A stretch of 64,000 nucleotides of DNA from Pseudomonas akapageensis (GTDB lineage: Bacteria > Pseudomonadota > Gammaproteobacteria > Pseudomonadales > Pseudomonadaceae): NCBI RefSeq assembly GCF_011355085.1, contig NZ_VXCP01000001.1, forward strand, positions 324,285 to 388,284, given 5' to 3'. The position numbers were made by a program, and so were the translations under genes. The notes under the pieces were generated by a model. It was not told the DNA's origin. It was given only the letters and a program-made list of their open reading frames with translations, and did not search any database. Positions 45,940-54,987 of the stretch are shown here, piece by piece (within the stretch, counting starts at the first letter, position 1; every line of letters begins with the position of its first letter).

Positions 45940-47145
45940 ATGAGCTTTTTGCCGCAACCGCACGACCCCGTGACGGTCATCGAAAGTGATGCCCACGCCC
46001 TGACCATTGCCAGCGAACTGGCGCAAGTCCTGCGCCAGGACAGTGCCCTGCGCGACCGTGAACGGCGCCTGCCCCATGCCGAACTTGCGCTGTTTTCGCG
46101 CTCTGGCCTGTGGGGTATCAGCGTACCGAAAGCCTTCGGTGGCGCCGGTGTATCCAATGTCACCCTGGCCCGGGTCATCAGCCTGATTGCCCAGGCCGAT
46201 GCCTCCCTGGGGCAGATTCCACAAAACCATTTCTATGCCCTCGAAGTGCTGCGGGTCAACGGCAGCCCCGAGCAGCAGCGGCGTCTTTACGCCGAAGTAC
46301 TGGCCGGTCGCCGTTTCGGCAATGCCCTGGCAGAGCTGGGAACCAAGACCGCTCACGATCGCAGCACTTCATTGACCCGAGAAGGCGATGGTTTTCGCAT
46401 CAATGGCCGCAAGTTCTACGCCACCGGCGCGCTCTACGCCCAGCGCATCCCCACCTCGGTGATCGACGAACAGGGCGTACAACAACTGGCTTTCGTCGCC
46501 GCAGACAGCCAGGGCCTGAACGTGATCGACGACTGGAGCGGCTTTGGCCAGCGCACGACAGGCAGCGGTTCGGTGGTATTCGACAACGTGCCTGTCGCGG
46601 CGGCCGATGTGGTGCCGTTCCAGACGGCATTCGAGCGCCCTACGCCCGTCGGCCCGCTCGCGCAGATCCTGCATGCCGCCATCGACACAGGTATCGCTCG
46701 CGCAGCCTATGAAGATGCCTTGCACTTCGTCCGTACCCGCACTCGCCCCTGGATCGACTCAGGTTTCGATAAAGCAGTCGATGACCCGCTGACACTCAAA
46801 AGCTTTGGCCAGATTGCCATTCGCCTGCACGCAGCCGAGGCTCTGCTGGAGCGCGCCGGGGAGTACCTCGACCGGGCCCAGACGCAACCCACCGCAGAAA
46901 CCGTGGCGGCCGCGTCCATCGCCGTGGCTGAGGCACGCGCCATCAGCACCGAGATCTCCCTGACCGCCGGCAGCACCCTGTTCGAGCTGGCCGGCAGCCA
47001 GGCCACCCTGGCCGAGCACGGCCTTGACCGGCATTGGCGCAATGCACGTACCCACACCCTGCACGATCCCGTGCGCTGGAAGTACCACGCCATCGGCAAT
47101 TACTACCTCAATGATGAAAAGCCTCCGCTGCGGGGGACCATCTGA
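45940..47145 (+). CDS. SfnB-family sulfur-acquisition flavoprotein, copy 2
   Basis: 401 residues from the ATG at 45940, with TGGAG 8 bases upstream. It parallels copy 1 throughout: LGQIPQNHFYALEVL, INGRKFYATGALYA, IDDWSGFGQRTTGSGSVVF and HTLHDPVRWKYHAIGNYYLN. The two are ancient tandem duplicates, not recent copies. The stop overlaps the ATG of the next monooxygenase by one base, so coupling is tight. They may oxidise successive intermediates or form a hetero-oligomer; neither is shown. Confidence 0.87.
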   Translation: MSFLPQPHDPVTVIESDAHALTIASELAQVLRQDSALRDRERRLPHAELALFSRSGLWGISVPKAFGGAGVSNVTLARVISLIAQADASLGQIPQNHFYALEVLRVNGSPEQQRRLYAEVLAGRRFGNALAELGTKTAHDRSTSLTREGDGFRINGRKFYATGALYAQRIPTSVIDEQGVQQLAFVAADSQGLNVIDDWSGFGQRTTGSGSVVFDNVPVAAADVVPFQTAFERPTPVGPLAQILHAAIDTGIARAAYEDALHFVRTRTRPWIDSGFDKAVDDPLTLKSFGQIAIRLHAAEALLERAGEYLDRAQTQPTAETVAAASIAVAEARAISTEISLTAGSTLFELAGSQATLAEHGLDRHWRNARTHTLHDPVRWKYHAIGNYYLNDEKPPLRGTI

Positions 47146-48503
47146 TGGCGAAGAAAAAAATTCTGCTCAATGCCTTCAACATGAACTGCATCGGGCACAT
47201 CAACCATGGCCTGTGGACGCATCCACGGGACACCTCGACCCAGTACAAGACGCTCGAATACTGGACCGAGCTGGCCCGGTTGCTGGAGCGGGGCCTGTTC
47301 GACGGCTTGTTCATTGCCGATATCGTCGGGGTCTACGACGTCTACCAGAACTCGGTCGACGTACCGCTCAAGGAATCCATCCAGCTACCGGTCAACGACC
47401 CGTTATTGCTGGTTTCGGCCATGGCCGCGGTCACCCGGCACCTGGGCTTCGGCCTGACCGCCAACCTGACCTATGAGCCGCCCTATCTGTTCGCCCGCCG
47501 CATGTCGACCCTTGACCACCTGAGCCGTGGCCGGGTTGGCTGGAACATCGTCACCGGCTACCTGGACAGCGCGGCCAAGGCCATGGGCCTGCACGAACAG
47601 CCCGAGCACGACCGGCGCTACGACCAGGCCGACGAATACCTGCAAGTGCTCTACAAACTCTGGGAAGGCAGCTGGGAAAACGATGCGGTGCTCAACGACC
47701 CGCAACAGCGGATCTATGCCCAACCGGACAAAGTCCACAAGGTGAAGCACCAGGGCGAGTTCTATCAGGTCGAGGGCTATCACCTTTGCGAGCCATCGCC
47801 ACAGCGCACGCCCGTGCTGTTCCAGGCCGGCAGCTCCGAGCGCGGCCTGGCGTTCGCCGGGGAGCATGCCGAATGCGTGTTCATCAGCGGCCAGAACAAG
47901 GCCTCGACTCGCGCCCAGGTGGACAAGGTCCGCGCCAGTGCCCTGGCCGCAGGGCGTGATGCCGATGCCATCAAGGTGTTCATGGGCGTGAGCGTGATCG
48001 TCGCTGAAACCGAGCAACTGGCCCGCGCGAAATACGAGGAATACCTGCGTTACGCCAGTGCCGAAGCCGGAGTTGCCCATTTCTCCAGCTCCACCGGCAT
48101 CGACTTTGCCGAATACGGGCTGGACGAGCCGATCCAGTACGTGAAGAGCAATGCCATCCAGTCGGCTACCAAGAGCTTGCAGAACAACGACTGGACGCGG
48201 CGCAAATTGCTCGACCAGCACGCCTTGGGCGGCCGCTACATCACTCTGGTCGGCTCAGCCGAACAGGTCGCCGACGAACTGGAGTCCTGGATCGCCGAGA
48301 CCGGCTTGGACGGCTTCAACCTGACCCGCACTGTTACGCCGGAAAGCTATGTCGACTTTATCGATCTGGTGATTCCGGAACTGCAGCGACGCGGTTCGTA
48401 CAAGACCGAATACGAGAGTGGGAGTCTGCGCGAGAAGCTGTTTCGTGGTGGGCAGGCGCATTTGCCTGCGCAGCATATCGGCGCTCGTTTTCGAGAATTT
48501 TGA
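47145..48503 (+). CDS. Luciferase-like flavin monooxygenase (DszA/DmoA/NtaA type)
   Basis: 452 residues. The NtaA/SnaA/DszA branch is recognised by NAFNMNCIGHINHGLWTHPR at the start, TYEPPYLFARRMSTLDHLS and GRVGWNIVTGYLDSAAKAMG, then PVLFQAGSSERGLAFAGEHA. Relatives oxygenate dibenzothiophene sulfone or dimethyl sulfide with FMNH2. Together with two SfnB proteins and a MetQNI-like importer it forms an organosulfur breakdown unit. No flavin reductase is in the operon; SsuE could supply FMNH2. Confidence 0.88.
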   Translation: MAKKKILLNAFNMNCIGHINHGLWTHPRDTSTQYKTLEYWTELARLLERGLFDGLFIADIVGVYDVYQNSVDVPLKESIQLPVNDPLLLVSAMAAVTRHLGFGLTANLTYEPPYLFARRMSTLDHLSRGRVGWNIVTGYLDSAAKAMGLHEQPEHDRRYDQADEYLQVLYKLWEGSWENDAVLNDPQQRIYAQPDKVHKVKHQGEFYQVEGYHLCEPSPQRTPVLFQAGSSERGLAFAGEHAECVFISGQNKASTRAQVDKVRASALAAGRDADAIKVFMGVSVIVAETEQLARAKYEEYLRYASAEAGVAHFSSSTGIDFAEYGLDEPIQYVKSNAIQSATKSLQNNDWTRRKLLDQHALGGRYITLVGSAEQVADELESWIAETGLDGFNLTRTVTPESYVDFIDLVIPELQRRGSYKTEYESGSLREKLFRGGQAHLPAQHIGARFREF

Positions 48504-48594
48504 AGGTACTGCGGACCTTGGCGCTGCCGCAGGCTGCGCCCGGCCGCAGAGCGGTCGTAACCCAAACAATCCTATACCGATTGGAGTACACCCA

Positions 48595-49383
48595 ATGCTC
48601 AAACAAACCCTTCTCACACTGGCCATCGGCCTGTTCACCCTCGGCGCACACGCCGCCGATGCCCTGAAAATCGGCACCACCGCCGCCTTCGCCATCCCGC
48701 TGGAAGCCGCCGTCGCCGAAGCGGACAAGCAAGGCCTGAAAGTCGAACTGGTGGAGTTCAGCGACTGGATCGCGCCAAATGTCAGCCTCGCCAGTGGCGA
48801 TATCGACGTGAACTACTTCCAGCACATCCCCTTCCTGGAAAATGCCAAGGCCGCTGCCGGTTTCGACCTTGTGCCCTATGCGCCCGGAATCATCAACAAC
48901 GTCGGTCTCTACTCGAAAAAATACAAAAGCTTCGACGAGCTGCCCACCGGCGCCAGCGTCGCCATTGCCAACGACCCGATCAACAGCGGACGCGGCCTGC
49001 AATTGCTGGCCAAGGCGGGGCTGATCACGCTCAAGCCTGGCGTCGGCTACAAGGCTACCGAAGACGACATCATCGCCAACCCAAAGCAGCTCAAGATCCT
49101 GCAAGTCGAAGCCGTGCAACTGGTGCGCGCCTATGACGATGCCGACCTGGTCCAGGGCTACCCGGCCTATATCCGCCTGGCCAAGACCTTCGATGCCGGC
49201 TCCGCACTGCTGTTCGACGGCCTCGACCACAAGGAGTACGTGATCCAGTTCGTGATCAAGCCCGAGAGCAAGAACGATCCGCGCCTGGCCAAATTCGTCG
49301 ATATCTACCAGCACTCGTCCAAGGTGCGTGCCGCACTGGAGCAGGCCCACGGCAAGCTCTACCAACCAGGCTGGGAGAGCTGA
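48595..49383 (+). CDS. MetQ/NlpA-type substrate-binding protein, soluble form
   Basis: 262 residues from the ATG at 48595 with TTGGAG upstream. The signal peptide [18 protein letters not shown] ends in AHA with no lipobox cysteine, unlike E. coli MetQ, so it is a free periplasmic protein. [20 protein letters not shown] followed by [20 protein letters not shown] is the NlpA family core. The likely ligand is a methionine derivative or other thioether metabolised by the preceding enzymes. Upstream (48521-48540) lies a short piece of the repeat found intact at 51820. Confidence 0.88.
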   Translation: MLKQTLLTLAIGLFTLGAHAADALKIGTTAAFAIPLEAAVAEADKQGLKVELVEFSDWIAPNVSLASGDIDVNYFQHIPFLENAKAAAGFDLVPYAPGIINNVGLYSKKYKSFDELPTGASVAIANDPINSGRGLQLLAKAGLITLKPGVGYKATEDDIIANPKQLKILQVEAVQLVRAYDDADLVQGYPAYIRLAKTFDAGSALLFDGLDHKEYVIQFVIKPESKNDPRLAKFVDIYQHSSKVRAALEQAHGKLYQPGWES

Positions 49384-49384
49384 A

Positions 49385-50509
49385 ATGACAACCGCCAATG
49401 CCCAACGAATTCAGGATGAAGTGGCACACGCGACGGTGCCGCCGACGGCACTGCACCCGGATCTGAACACCGCCCACGTGCGCTTTGTCGGCGTTGGCAA
49501 AACCTACAACGGCCAGCAAGGCCCGGTGGCAGCCCTGGAAGGCATCGACCTGGCGATCCAGCGCGGCGAAATCTTCGGCATCATCGGTCGCAGCGGTGCC
49601 GGCAAATCGTCGCTGATCCGCACGATCAATCGCCTGGAGCAGCCCAGTGTCGGGCGAGTATTGATCGACCAAATCGACATCGGCCCGTTCAATCAAGACC
49701 GTCTGGTGGAACTGCGCCGGCGCATCGGCATGATCTTTCAGCACTTCAACCTGATGTCGGCCAAGACCGTCTGGCAGAACGTCGAACTGCCCTTGAAGGT
49801 GGCGGGCGTAGGCAAGGCGCTGCGCCAGCGCAAGGTCACCGAACTGCTGGAACTGGTCGGCCTGCAGGACAAGCACGACGCCTACCCGGCCCAGCTGTCC
49901 GGTGGCCAGAAACAGCGCGTGGGCATCGCCCGAGCTCTGGTCCATGATCCGGAAATATTGCTGTGCGACGAGGCCACCTCGGCACTGGACCCGGAGACCA
50001 CCGAATCGATTCTCGTCCTGCTCAAGGACATCAACCAACGCCTGGGCCTGACCGTCATTCTGATCACCCACGAGATGTCGGTGATCCGCGATATCTGCGA
50101 CCGGGTTGTGGTGCTCGAGCGCGGTCGGATCATCGAGCAGGGGCCGGTATGGCAAGTGTTCGGCGATCCACGCCACGAGGTCAGCAAGACCTTGCTTGCC
50201 CCCTTGCAGCATGACTTGCCGCAAGAACTGCAAGCGCGCCTGCACAAGCACCCCATCAGCCCGAACGCCGCCCTGGCACTGCGCTTGCGGCTCACCGGCA
50301 ACGACGATCGGGCGCCAGAACTCTCGACGCTGTTCAGCACCCTGGGTGGGCAAGTCAGCCTGCTCCAGGGCGGCATCGAGCAGATTCAAGGACGCACGCT
50401 GGGGCAATTGGTGGTGACGGTGGCCAACTCGCCCCACGACCGCGACACCTTGGTCAATCGTGCCCGACAGTGGGCGCATCAGGTGGAGGTACTCGGCTAT
50501 GTGGTTTGA
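49385..50509 (+). CDS. MetN-type ABC transporter ATPase
   Basis: 374 residues from the ATG at 49385, directly after the binding-protein stop. Walker A is GRSGAGKSS, the signature [20 protein letters not shown], Walker [15 protein letters not shown], with [14 protein letters not shown]-terminal NIL/ACT-like domain ([19 protein letters not shown] onward) is present as in MetN, where it senses methionine. It has a 30-residue extra N-terminus. It overlaps metI by 11 bases. Confidence 0.9.
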   Translation: MTTANAQRIQDEVAHATVPPTALHPDLNTAHVRFVGVGKTYNGQQGPVAALEGIDLAIQRGEIFGIIGRSGAGKSSLIRTINRLEQPSVGRVLIDQIDIGPFNQDRLVELRRRIGMIFQHFNLMSAKTVWQNVELPLKVAGVGKALRQRKVTELLELVGLQDKHDAYPAQLSGGQKQRVGIARALVHDPEILLCDEATSALDPETTESILVLLKDINQRLGLTVILITHEMSVIRDICDRVVVLERGRIIEQGPVWQVFGDPRHEVSKTLLAPLQHDLPQELQARLHKHPISPNAALALRLRLTGNDDRAPELSTLFSTLGGQVSLLQGGIEQIQGRTLGQLVVTVANSPHDRDTLVNRARQWAHQVEVLGYVV

Positions 50510-51143
50510 GCGCTTGCTGCAGGGCGTAGTCGATACCTTCCTGATGGTCGGAGTGTCGTCATTGATAGCGTTGGTGCTGGGCATTCCGCTGGCGGTGATC
50601 CTGGTCACCAGCAGCAAGGGCGGCATCTTCGAGGCGCCAGCGTTGAATCGGGCGCTGGGGGCCTTCGTCAATCTGTTCCGGTCGGTGCCCTTCCTGATCC
50701 TGATGGTGGCGCTGATCCCGTTCACCCGCCTGATCGTCGGTACCACCTACGGCGTCTGGGCTGCTGTGGTGCCATTGACCATCGCCGCAACGCCATTCTT
50801 CGCTCGCGTCGCCGAAGTCAGCCTGCGCGAGGTCGATCATGGCCTGATTGAAGCGGCGCAAGCCATGGGCTGCCGGCGTTGGCATATCGTTTGGCATGTG
50901 TTGTTGCCTGAAGCCCTGCCAGGAATTGTTGGTGGCTTCACCATCACCCTGGTCACCATGATCAATTCTTCGGCCATGGCCGGCGCCATCGGAGCCGGGG
51001 GGTTGGGTGACATTGCCTACCGCTATGGCTATCAGCGTTTCGACAGCCAGATCATGTTCACGGTGATTGTGTTGCTGGTGGTGCTGGTTGCATTCATCCA
51101 GTTGAGCGGTGATCGCTTGGCAAGGGTGCTGAACAAACGTTGA
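50499..51143 (+). CDS. MetI-type ABC transporter permease
   Basis: 214 residues from the ATG at 50499. Five or so membrane segments ([20 protein letters not shown] and others); the EAA loop is [20 protein letters not shown], and [20 protein letters not shown] with [17 protein letters not shown] matches MetI. With the MetQ- and MetN-like proteins it makes a complete importer inside the organosulfur operon. Confidence 0.9.
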   Translation: MWFERLLQGVVDTFLMVGVSSLIALVLGIPLAVILVTSSKGGIFEAPALNRALGAFVNLFRSVPFLILMVALIPFTRLIVGTTYGVWAAVVPLTIAATPFFARVAEVSLREVDHGLIEAAQAMGCRRWHIVWHVLLPEALPGIVGGFTITLVTMINSSAMAGAIGAGGLGDIAYRYGYQRFDSQIMFTVIVLLVVLVAFIQLSGDRLARVLNKR

Positions 51144-51181
51144 GGTATAGTCGTGGGACTCCCTTTTCCGGCAGCCCCGCG

Positions 51182-51808
51182 ATGACCCTGGAACCTGACG
51201 AACTCAAGCAGATCAGCGCGACCACGGTCGCTCATTACAACTACAGTGCCGAAGATTTTCGCGCAGGCACCCGCGATCACGATGTCAGTCAAAACATCGA
51301 GGCACTGCTACGGCATATCCAGGGTCAGCCCCCCTTTCAGATTCTCGACTTCGGCTGCGGGCCGGGCCGCGACCTGAAAACCTTCACGGCCCTTGGCCAC
51401 GTCGCCACCGGCCTCGATGGCGCCGAGCGTTTTGCCGAAATGGCCCGCGCCGACAGCGGTTGCGAGGTCTGGCAGCAGGACTTCCTCAATCTCGATTTAC
51501 CCGATGGCCGCTTTGACGGGATCTTCGCCAACGCAGTGTTGTTTCATGTACCAGGCCAGGAACTGCCGCGGGTACTAAGGCAGCTGCACGCCACGCTCAA
51601 GCCCGGTGGCGTGTTGTTTAGTTCCAATCCACGCGGGGAGAATCAGGAGGGTTGGAATGGCAATCGGTATGGGGCGTACCACGACCTTGAGCATTGGCGG
51701 CAGTTGCTGACGCAAGCGGGGTTTGTGGAGTTGGAGCATTACTATCGGCCAGCAGGGCTGCCGCGGGAGCAGCAGCCTTGGTTGGCCAGCGTTTGGCGCA
51801 AAGATTGA
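51182..51808 (+). CDS. Class I SAM-dependent methyltransferase
   Basis: 208 residues from the ATG at 51182. Motif I is FQILDFGCGPGRDLKTF (about 52-68), motif II VATGLDGAERFAEMA, and motif IV DGIFANAVLFHVP, typical of UbiE/Methyltransf_11-like enzymes acting on small molecules. It begins 39 bases after metI and could be co-transcribed with the sulfur operon; a TATAGT box just upstream allows an independent promoter. The substrate is unknown. Confidence 0.85.
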   Translation: MTLEPDELKQISATTVAHYNYSAEDFRAGTRDHDVSQNIEALLRHIQGQPPFQILDFGCGPGRDLKTFTALGHVATGLDGAERFAEMARADSGCEVWQQDFLNLDLPDGRFDGIFANAVLFHVPGQELPRVLRQLHATLKPGGVLFSSNPRGENQEGWNGNRYGAYHDLEHWRQLLTQAGFVELEHYYRPAGLPREQQPWLASVWRKD

Positions 51809-51819
51809 TGACACCGCCC

Positions 51820-51926
51820 ATGTAGCCGCTGCCGCAGGCTGCGCTCGCGCGCGTAGCGGGCGCAGGGTCTCAAGACCACCAGGGGAGCCCCTGCGGGGCT
51901 CCAGCGCAGCCTGCGGCAGCGGCTAC
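51820..51926. repeat. Long palindromic element with perfect 25-base arms
   Basis: The left arm 51820-51844 begins TGTAGCCGCTGCCGCAGGCT and the right arm 51902-51926 is its perfect complement. The 57-base centre holds a second palindrome (GGAGCCCCTGCGGGGCTCC). It is unrelated in sequence to the CTCGTTCCC family. It occupies the convergent gap between the methyltransferase and RND genes. A short fragment of the arm lies at 48521-48540. Confidence 0.9.
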
Positions 51927-51930
51927 AGGG

Positions 51931-54900
51931 TTAGTGCGTCGCCGTATTGGCAGGCTCCTTGACCTTGTACCAGGCCACATAAAGCGCCGGCAAAAACAGC
52001 AACGTCAGCAAGGTCGCAATGATGATCCCGCCGATCATGGCATAAGCCATCGGCCCCCAGAACACTTCCCGGGCGATGGGGATCATGCCCATGCTGGCCG
52101 CCGCCGCCGTCAGCAGAATCGGCCTGCGCCGGTGCTCGGTAGCCTGTACCACGGCATCCCAGGGCGTATAACCACTGCGCTCGTAGGCATCGATCTGGGT
52201 CACCAGGATGACCGAGTTGCGGATGATGATGCCGATCAACGCCAGAATCCCCAGGATCGCCACAAAGCCCATCGGCGTGCCCGTCGGAATCAATGCCAGC
52301 ACGACGCCGATAAGTCCAAGCGGCGCCACGCTGGCCACCAGGAACAGCTTCTGCACGCTGTGCAACTGGATCATCAGAAAGGTCGCCATCAAGAACAGCA
52401 TCAACGGAATGACCTTGGCAATCGGCCCCTGGGCCTTGCCGCTCGACTCAACGGTACCCCCCGTGGCCACCGAATAGCCCTGCGGCAAGTTGGCGGCGAA
52501 CTCATCGATACCCGGTTTCAGCAGCTTGACCAGATCGGTGGGCTGGATCGCGTCGCGCACACCGGCCTTGATGGTGATGGTCGGCTTGCGATCACGTCGC
52601 CATACCAGCGGCTGCTCCAGTTCATAGCGCACAGTCGCGAAGGACAACAGCGGAATCGATGTCCCGCTGGGCGTGACGATCTGCAGGTTCTGCAGGGTCT
52701 CGGGGGTGCCCCGTTCGCTGTCCACCGCACGCCCGACCACATTGATGAGGTAGATGCTGTCGTGCACCTGGGTGACGGTCGAGCCGCTGACAATACCGTT
52801 CATCAGGTTAGCCACATCCTCGGAGGACAGGCCCAACTGCCGCGCCTTGTCCTGGGCGATGTCGATACGCAGGACTTTGCCGGGCTCATTCCAGTCGTAG
52901 ATCATCTCGCCGACGTGTTCGTTCTTGTCGAGCAACGTGGCCAGGTCAATCGCATGCTTGCGCACCTGGTTGATATCCGGGCCACTGACCCGATACTGGA
53001 TAGGCCGACCGACCGGCGGCCCCATCTCCAGCGCCCCGACAAAGCTGCCGATGCCGACGAAGTCATCGCGCAGGCGTTGGCGCAAGCGTTCGCTCAAGGC
53101 GGTGCGCGCCTCGAAATCCTTGGCGACGATGACCAACTGGGCGTAGTAGGGGTTCTGCAGTTGCACATCCAGCGGCAGGTAGAAACGGATCGCGCCCTGG
53201 CCGATGTAGGAACTCCAGCGAACGATTTCCGGGTCATCCTTGAGCGTCGCTTCAAGGCGGTCGACAGCCTTGCGGGTTTCGTCGAGCGAAGCGTTCTGCG
53301 GCAGGTTCAGGTCCACCAGGATTTCCGGGCGGTCGGACGCCGGGAAAAACTGGTTTTGCACGAAGCGCATGGAAAACACGGCCAGCACAAACAGGAGCAC
53401 AGTGAGGATGATCGCAGTCCAGTGATTGCGCATGCACCACATCAGCCCACCGTTGAAGGCCTTGCCGATTCGGCCGGGCTCTTCGGAATGGGGTTTTACG
53501 TCCTTGCTCAAGATATGTACGCCAAGCACCGGAGCGAACAGCACCGCGACTATCCAGGACACGATCATGGCCACGGCAATCACTGCGAACAGGGTGAAGG
53601 TGTATTCCCCGGCAGAGCTCGCGTTAAGGCCAATGGGCACGAAGCCGGCGACCGTCACCAGGGTGCCGGTAAGCATCGGAAACGCCGTCGAGGTATAGGC
53701 GAAGGTTGCCGCCTGCTCCTTGGTCTCACCCAGCTCCAGCCGCGTGACCATCATCTCCACGGTGATCATGGCATCGTCCACCAACAGACCGAGGGCAATG
53801 ATCAGGGCGCCCAGGGAGATCCGCTGCATGGTAATGCCGCTGTACTCCATGAACACGAAGACCATCGCCAGCACCAACGGAATCGAGCAGGCCACCACCA
53901 GGCCAGCACGCACGCCGAGGCTGACGAAACTCACCACCAGCACGATCACGACGGCTTCGAACAAGGCGCTGGTAAAGCCGCCGACCGCCTCTTCAACCAC
54001 CACGGCCTGGTCGGAAACGATATGCACGCCGACACCCACGGGCAGGTCGGCGATCAGGCTGTCCATCTTCGCGTGCAGCGCGCTGCCGAAGGCCTGGATA
54101 TTGCCACCGGACTTCATGGCGATGCCCAGGCCGATGGCGGGCTGGCCGTTGTAGCGGAACATGGGTGAGGCCGGGTCGACATAGCCGCGGCTGATGTCGG
54201 CAATATCGGCCAGCCGATAGAACCGATCATTGACCCGCAGGTTGACCGCTTCCAGGTCTTTCTCCGAAGCGAACTGCCCCGAGGTGCGCACCGAAATCCG
54301 CTCGGGGCCGGCTTCGATCACCCCGGCTGGCGTCACCGCGTTCTGGGTCTGCAGGCTTTGCAGCACCTGGCGCTGATCAAGCCCGAGGCCGGCCAGCTTG
54401 CGCGTGGAAAAATTCAGGTAGATCACTTCGTTCTGCTGGCCGATCATCTCGAGCTTGCCCAGGTTGGGCACCTCACGAATCTCGGCGCGGACCTGTTCGA
54501 CGTAGTCGCGCAGCTGGCGCATGGTCAGGCCATCGGCCGTGAACGCATAGATCGAACCGAACACATCGCCGAATTCGTCGTTGAACGCCGGCCCCTGGAT
54601 ACCCGCCGGAAATTGCCCGCGAATGTCCTGGATCTTCTTGCGCACCTGGTACCAGATCTGCGGAATGTCCTTGGCGCTGGTGGTATCGAGCAGGTTCACA
54701 TACACCGTCGATTCACCGGGACGGGTATAGCTTTTCACGTAGTCGAGCGAATCCAGCTCTTCGAGCTTTTTCTCGATGCGGTCGGTGATCTGGTCCAGGG
54801 TTTCTTCCTGGGTCGCCCCCGGCCAGCTGGTCTGGATCACCATAGTCTTGATGGCGAAGGAAGGGTCTTCCTCACGTCCCAGATTGAAGTAGGAAAATAC

Positions 54901-54987
54901 CCCCATCAACAACGCGACAAACATCAGGTACCAGACAAAGGATTGGTGCTTGAGCGCCCATTCGGACAGGTTAAAGCTTCCGTTCAT
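51931..54987 (-). CDS. RND efflux pump inner-membrane protein (TriC-like)
   Basis: 1018 residues, the normal RND length. It has twelve membrane segments in two halves and two large periplasmic loops. The TM4 proton-relay aspartates are in GLLVDDAMITVE and the N-terminal helix begins LSEWALKHQSFVWYLMFVAL. TQEETLDQITDRIEKKLEEL and the C-terminal GFVAILGILALIGIIIRNSV are typical of the TriC/AcrB-like group. Pairing with two adaptors matches TriABC of P. aeruginosa, which exports triclosan and detergents. No outer-membrane factor is encoded, as in triABC. Confidence 0.88.
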   Translation of the reverse strand: MNGSFNLSEWALKHQSFVWYLMFVALLMGVFSYFNLGREEDPSFAIKTMVIQTSWPGATQEETLDQITDRIEKKLEELDSLDYVKSYTRPGESTVYVNLLDTTSAKDIPQIWYQVRKKIQDIRGQFPAGIQGPAFNDEFGDVFGSIYAFTADGLTMRQLRDYVEQVRAEIREVPNLGKLEMIGQQNEVIYLNFSTRKLAGLGLDQRQVLQSLQTQNAVTPAGVIEAGPERISVRTSGQFASEKDLEAVNLRVNDRFYRLADIADISRGYVDPASPMFRYNGQPAIGLGIAMKSGGNIQAFGSALHAKMDSLIADLPVGVGVHIVSDQAVVVEEAVGGFTSALFEAVVIVLVVSFVSLGVRAGLVVACSIPLVLAMVFVFMEYSGITMQRISLGALIIALGLLVDDAMITVEMMVTRLELGETKEQAATFAYTSTAFPMLTGTLVTVAGFVPIGLNASSAGEYTFTLFAVIAVAMIVSWIVAVLFAPVLGVHILSKDVKPHSEEPGRIGKAFNGGLMWCMRNHWTAIILTVLLFVLAVFSMRFVQNQFFPASDRPEILVDLNLPQNASLDETRKAVDRLEATLKDDPEIVRWSSYIGQGAIRFYLPLDVQLQNPYYAQLVIVAKDFEARTALSERLRQRLRDDFVGIGSFVGALEMGPPVGRPIQYRVSGPDINQVRKHAIDLATLLDKNEHVGEMIYDWNEPGKVLRIDIAQDKARQLGLSSEDVANLMNGIVSGSTVTQVHDSIYLINVVGRAVDSERGTPETLQNLQIVTPSGTSIPLLSFATVRYELEQPLVWRRDRKPTITIKAGVRDAIQPTDLVKLLKPGIDEFAANLPQGYSVATGGTVESSGKAQGPIAKVIPLMLFLMATFLMIQLHSVQKLFLVASVAPLGLIGVVLALIPTGTPMGFVAILGILALIGIIIRNSVILVTQIDAYERSGYTPWDAVVQATEHRRRPILLTAAAASMGMIPIAREVFWGPMAYAMIGGIIIATLLTLLFLPALYVAWYKVKEPANTATH

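Noticed and set aside
51934-54168. 744-codon open frame antisense to the RND gene
   Set aside because: The composition is dominated by His, Gln, Arg and Gly, with no domain; the minus-strand RND gene explains the sequence completely.
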